Shown here piece after piece: positions 12,448 through 13,288 of a DNA stretch of 13,288 nucleotides; the first letter of the stretch is position 1, and each line of letters starts with the position of its first letter. Source of the stretch: Alphaproteobacteria bacterium (lineage in GTDB: Bacteria > Pseudomonadota > Alphaproteobacteria > Rhodobacterales > Rhodobacteraceae); contig JAUIBJ010000031.1 of assembly GCA_030428025.1 (NCBI GenBank), forward strand, positions 1-13,288, in the 5' to 3' direction. The notes beneath the pieces are model-generated. The model was not told where the DNA came from. It did not search any database and saw only the letters and a list, made by a program, of their open reading frames with translations. Position numbers and translations under genes: made by a program.

Positions 12448-13288
12448 TCAGGCGTCGTGCAAGATCATCTCCGCCGCTTTCTCGGCGATCATGATGGTGG
12501 GGGAATTGGTGTTGCCGCTGGTGATGGTGGGCATGATCGAGGCATCGGCCACGCGTAGCCCGTCCACCCCGCGCAGGCGCAGTTGCGCATCGAGCGGGGC
12601 ATTGTCGCTCGCACCCATATGCACCGTGCCGACGGGGTGGAAGATGGTGGTGCCGATATCGCCCGCCGCGCGGGCCAGTTCTTCGTCGCTCTGCGCAGAC
12701 ATACCCGGCTTGAATTCCTCCGGCGCATAGCGCTGCATCGGCGCCTGGTCCATGATCTGACGCGTCAGTCGGATCGCGGCCGCCGCGACGTGACGGTCGC
12801 CTTCGGTCGAAAGGTAGTTGGGCGCGATCATCGGGGCGGCAAGCGGGTCGGGCGAGGCGATGGAGACATGCCCGCGCGATTCGGGCCTCAGGTTGCAGAC
12901 GCTGGCGGTGATGGCGGGGAAATCGTGTAGCGCACCGCCGAAGGCCTCCAGCGACAGGGGCTGCACGTGGTATTCCAGATCGGGCGTGGCCAGATCGGGG
13001 CGAGATTTGGCGAAAGCGCCGAGCTGGCTGGGCGCCATCGCCATGGGGCCGGAGCGCTTCAGGGCATATTCGAGCGCGATCGCCGCCTTGCCCCAGAGCG
13101 AGCACACCATGGTATTGAGCGTCTTCGCCCCCGTCAGCCGCCAGGCGCAGCGCAGTTGCAAGTGGTCCTGCAGGTTGCCGCCGATGGCGGGGTTGTCGCG
13201 CAGAACCTCGATCCCGTGCTCCTGCAAAAGCCCGCCCGGCCCCAGCCCAGAGAGTTGCAGGATCTGCGGGCTGCCAATGGCACCGGCC
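12448..13288 (-). CDS. GMC-family oxidoreductase (choline/alcohol dehydrogenase-like), C-terminal part
   Basis: The reading frame is open to the right edge, giving about 280 C-terminal residues of a protein normally near 530-550; the FAD-binding N-terminus is outside the window. Seen at the visible start is GAIGSPQILQLSGLG, GMC signature 2, then IGGNLQDHLQ, the conserved V/I-G-x-N-L-Q-D-H. Near the end is FHPVGTVHMG, whose first His is the predicted catalytic base (His466 of choline oxidase), followed by LRVADASIMPTITSGNTNSPTIMIAEKAAEMI, with the partner Asn in the GNTNSPT loop (Asn510 equivalent). Such enzymes oxidise primary alcohols or choline using FAD. Choline dehydrogenase (BetA) and broad alcohol dehydrogenases look alike here and cannot be separated without the N-terminus; no betB or betI is visible. 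It converges on pnp with only 57 bases between stops. Confidence 0.93.
   Translation of the reverse strand, partial: AGAIGSPQILQLSGLGPGGLLQEHGIEVLRDNPAIGGNLQDHLQLRCAWRLTGAKTLNTMVCSLWGKAAIALEYALKRSGPMAMAPSQLGAFAKSRPDLATPDLEYHVQPLSLEAFGGALHDFPAITASVCNLRPESRGHVSIASPDPLAAPMIAPNYLSTEGDRHVAAAAIRLTRQIMDQAPMQRYAPEEFKPGMSAQSDEELARAAGDIGTTIFHPVGTVHMGASDNAPLDAQLRLRGVDGLRVADASIMPTITSGNTNSPTIMIAEKAAEMILHDA

Overview
The window looks like a chromosome segment of an alphaproteobacterium, most likely a marine Rhodobacteraceae (Roseobacter-type) species. This rests on high GC content, the style of the core proteins (S15, PNPase, GntR-like LacI regulator) and the mixture of RTX, GMC-oxidoreductase and flavin-halogenase genes. 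The taxonomic call is an inference, because no rRNA is present.

Left part (1-3654, minus strand): a tightly packed cluster read right to left. It holds a family-2-type glycosyltransferase, a SASA/GDSL-type carbohydrate esterase, an FkbM-type methyltransferase and then an acyl-CoA dehydrogenase cut by the window edge. The first three genes are joined by ATGA stop/start overlaps and the fourth follows after 21 bases. Together they suggest assembly and decoration of a glycan; the dehydrogenase may simply be carried along. Upstream lies a minus-strand tRNA-Arg(CCT) gene with encoded CCA (3784-3860).

Middle part (3861-7335, plus strand): a GntR-like LacI-family regulator with a candidate operator over its own promoter, followed by an NAD-dependent beta-hydroxyacid dehydrogenase it may control. 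Next comes a short acidic RTX (calcium-binding repeat) protein with an N-terminal hydrophobic segment. A perfect 10-bp hairpin separates the dehydrogenase from the RTX gene and overlaps a promoter-like sequence.

Right part (7336-13288): rpsO with a strong intrinsic terminator, a short HPF/RaiA-type ribosome-associated protein, a convergent flavin-dependent (tryptophan-type) halogenase, then pnp (polynucleotide phosphorylase) with a structured leader and its own terminator. A GMC-family oxidoreductase converges on pnp and runs off the right edge. In many bacteria rpsO and pnp are adjacent; here about 2.5 kb containing the HPF-like gene and the oppositely oriented halogenase separates them. The 331-base gap between halogenase and pnp holds divergent regulatory sequence, including a perfect palindrome in front of the halogenase and nested hairpins in front of pnp.

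No CRISPR array, transposase or clear mobile element is visible. The best candidates for something new are the orphan halogenase with its palindrome inside the rpsO-pnp interval, the pnp and rpsO leader structures, and the translationally coupled glycan cluster.
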